From: Paraclostridium hominis | Lineage (GTDB): Bacteria > Bacillota > Clostridia > Peptostreptococcales > Peptostreptococcaceae | Assembly: GCF_014306135.1 (NCBI RefSeq) | Contig: NZ_JACRWD010000007.1 | Location: 1 to 64,000, forward strand | Direction of reading: 5' to 3' | DNA: 64,000 nucleotides | Part shown: one piece after another, positions 62,613-64,000 of the stretch | How the letters are laid out: every line of letters begins with the position of its first letter | How positions within the stretch are numbered: the first letter of the stretch is position 1 | Program-made: the position numbers and the translations under genes | Notes under the pieces: generated by a model | Databases searched by the model: none | The model's input: only the letters and a program-made list of their open reading frames with translations | Told to the model about the DNA's origin: nothing

Positions 62613-62652
62613 AAAACTCTTAAGGTATGATATTCTGCCTTGAGAGTTTTTT
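62613..62652 (+). terminator. Terminator after phosphodiesterase gene
   Basis: AAAACTCTTAAGG pairs with CCTTGAGAGTTTT (one G-U), then TTG. Confidence 0.82.
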
Positions 62653-62761
62653 GTATTTCAAGAATTATCAGAAAATTATTGACTATTAAATTTAATTTGT
62701 TATAAAATGTAAATATAAGAAGAGTTTGAATTTTTAAAAAATTGCCAAAGGAGTGATAAAA

Positions 62762-63640
62762 ATGAATAAGACATACAAAAGGCAAATTAAATTATTTTTT
62801 GAATTTATAATGATAGGTATAGGAGCTTTAATAGTAGCTATGGGGTTAGAGCTAATATTATCTCCTAATGGTATGGTAGATAGTGGAACTACTGCTTTAT
62901 CTGTAATAATAAAGTCATTAACAGGGATACCTATGTTTATATTATTATTAGCATTTAATATTCCAATTTTATTATTTACATCAAAGTCATTTGATAGAAT
63001 ATTTTTATTTAAAACTTTATGGGCTAATGTTTGTTCATCATTATTTTTGTATTTATTAACTCCAGTTCCACCTGTAACTACATCTGAATTTCTTATTGTA
63101 ATATATGGAGGAGTATCAATTGGGATAGGTGTTGGAACTGTTATTAAATTTGGAGGGGCTATAGATGGTAGCGAAATGCTTGCTGTATGGGCAAATAAGA
63201 ATTTTAAAATCCCTGTATCTACGTTTTTGATGAGCATAAATATTATAGTTTTAGTAATAACTGCTATAGTATTTAGTATTGAAAGTGCTATGTTTTCTTT
63301 AATTATCATATATATAATGACTAAGATAGTAGATTTAATACTAGATGGATTTAATCAAGGTAGGTCGGTAATCGTTATATCAAATAAGCATGAAGAAATT
63401 GGAGAATATCTTATAAATAAATTAGGAATATCAATAACATATTTAAATGGATATGGAGGGTATTCAGGTGAAAAGTCAAAAGTAATACTTTGTATAACAG
63501 ATAAGCTTATGTATCCATCATTAAAAAGAAGTATTTTAGATATTGATAACAATGCGATAATTGAAAGTAGCTATTTAGCTGATAGCCACAATATAGAAAG
63601 AACTCCTATTGAACAAATTATTAGAAAAAGAATTAAGTAA
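62762..63640 (+). CDS. YitT-family membrane protein
   Basis: 292 aa from the ATG with AAAGGAG; an in-frame GTG at 62753 abuts that site. Five to six membrane helices in the first 195 residues: IMIGIGALIVAMGLELILS, SPNGMVDSGTTALSVI, GIGVGTVIKFGGAIDGSEML. The C-terminal cytosolic DUF2179 domain (about 200-285) contains SVIVISNKHEEIGEYLINKL and TYLNGYGGYSGEKSKVILC. Function not established; widespread in Firmicutes. Confidence 0.9.
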   Translation: MNKTYKRQIKLFFEFIMIGIGALIVAMGLELILSPNGMVDSGTTALSVIIKSLTGIPMFILLLAFNIPILLFTSKSFDRIFLFKTLWANVCSSLFLYLLTPVPPVTTSEFLIVIYGGVSIGIGVGTVIKFGGAIDGSEMLAVWANKNFKIPVSTFLMSINIIVLVITAIVFSIESAMFSLIIIYIMTKIVDLILDGFNQGRSVIVISNKHEEIGEYLINKLGISITYLNGYGGYSGEKSKVILCITDKLMYPSLKRSILDIDNNAIIESSYLADSHNIERTPIEQIIRKRIK

Positions 63641-63670
63641 TTAAATTTGTAAAGCTTAAACATATAATAT

Positions 63671-63722
63671 AAAAAAGCTGTATAGACACTTGGAAAAGTC
63701 CAAGTTCTATACAGTTTTTTTA
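63671..63722 (+). terminator. Terminator after yitT-family gene
   Basis: Long two-part stem (CTGTATAGA and ACTTGGA pairing with TCCAAGT and TCTATACAG) around AAAG, followed by TTTTTTT. Confidence 0.9.
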
Positions 63723-63838
63723 TTATTAATTAATATTATTTAATTATTTAAGGATTATTTAAGATTGAGTTTATAATAAAGTAAGATTGCATCCATATAA
63801 TATAAACATAACAACGAGGAAAACAAATGGAGGTAATT

Positions 63839-64000
63839 ATGAATAAATTAGAAATTGTAAACTTAACAAAATCATATCAGCACAAAAATGCAAATGAGAA
63901 TATAAATCTAACATTGGAAAGTGGAGTATATGGATTACTTGGACCTAATGGAGCAGGAAAAACTACTTTAATGAAACAAATAGCAACATTAAAGCAACCT
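63839..64000 (+). CDS. ABC transporter ATP-binding protein, N-terminal part (runs off window)
   Basis: 54 codons visible. LEIVNLTKSY, then Walker A LLGPNGAGKTTLMKQI, then IATLKQP at the edge. This is the start of a single-domain ATPase, of the type paired with ABC-2 permeases. A GGAGGT site precedes the ATG. Family members export antibiotics, lipids or polysaccharides; the partner lies outside the window. Confidence 0.9.
   Translation, partial: MNKLEIVNLTKSYQHKNANENINLTLESGVYGLLGPNGAGKTTLMKQIATLKQP

Noticed and set aside
62734..63309. 191-codon minus-strand frame inside the yitT-family gene
   Set aside because: Antisense of hydrophobic codons; the plus-strand gene has all family motifs.
1..64000. 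CRISPR arrays, tRNA or rRNA genes, insertion sequences, prophage
   Set aside because: No regularly spaced repeats, cloverleaf-like sequences, transposase motifs or phage structural genes were seen in reading the window.

Overview
The window is a stretch of low-GC (roughly 27-30 %), A+T-rich Firmicutes chromosome. Gene content points to a spore-forming, motile, obligately anaerobic clostridium. The evidence is a GerA/SpoVAF-type germination protein, a glycyl-radical enzyme with its activase, a reverse rubrerythrin beside a PerR-type regulator, a split Na+-pumping oxaloacetate decarboxylase, and a thioredoxin reductase that looks NADPH-independent. Codon use and protein style resemble Peptostreptococcaceae (Romboutsia, Paraclostridium and Paeniclostridium type), but this placement is an inference and no marker gene (rRNA, tRNA) is present. 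No CRISPR array, insertion sequence, prophage, tRNA or rRNA was seen.

Layout. 1-6911: end of a methyl-accepting chemotaxis protein gene, then a compact chemotaxis operon cheA-cheB-cheC-cheD-cheW-cheR-cheY. 6912-7382: a 470-bp gap with three inverted repeats. 7383-8538: flagellar switch genes fliM (lacking the usual N-terminal CheY-docking peptide) and a minimal fliN. 8638-14558: a secreted DUF1002 protein, a heterodimeric ABC exporter and a CAP-domain lipoprotein. 14902-20268: a degenerate HsdR-N-like protein with a His/Cys tail, a candidate small RNA, a group-2-type sigma factor, and two overlapping genes for dynamin-like GTPases. 20315-26081: a small membrane protein, a DedA protein, a YfcC-type transporter, the YjjI/YjjW glycyl-radical pair, and signal peptidase I. 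26420-31117: oxaloacetate decarboxylase genes (alpha, gamma, biotin carrier, beta), then bioY behind a BirA-operator-like site, DUF1284 and a small protein. 31248-35565: a two-component system, thioredoxin with an FFTR-like reductase, and DegV. 35616-40416: iron and peroxide control (feoB, feoA, a DtxR/MntR-family regulator, a PerR-like regulator and reverse rubrerythrin, with candidate operators). 40622-49183: RNase J, TypA, a SpoVAF-like protein, an acetate transporter, a DUF1450-like protein, a Nudix protein and a zinc-ribbon protein. 49647-50987: a decayed chemoreceptor pseudogene paralogous to the gene at 1-633. 51089-64000: a 2H phosphoesterase, a small membrane protein, HutD and isochorismatase-family proteins, an App/Opp-type peptide ABC transporter operon, a Na+/phosphate symporter, a phosphodiesterase, YitT, and the start of an ABC ATPase.

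How the parts fit. The chemotaxis operon and fliM/fliN give receptor-to-motor signalling with a CheC/CheD adaptation branch. The decarboxylase turns oxaloacetate decarboxylation into a Na+ gradient and needs biotin, which BioY imports. Thioredoxin, its reductase, reverse rubrerythrin and PerR form an anaerobe's redox and peroxide defence. FeoAB and the adjacent DtxR-family regulator handle iron or manganese. Most transcription units are closed by clear hairpin terminators, many serving convergent genes from both sides.

The most unusual items are the tandem dynamin-like GTPases, the FFTR-like reductase, the HsdR-N protein with a metal-binding tail, the hairpin-rich gap before fliM, and several palindromic candidate operators. 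None could be tested by homology search here.
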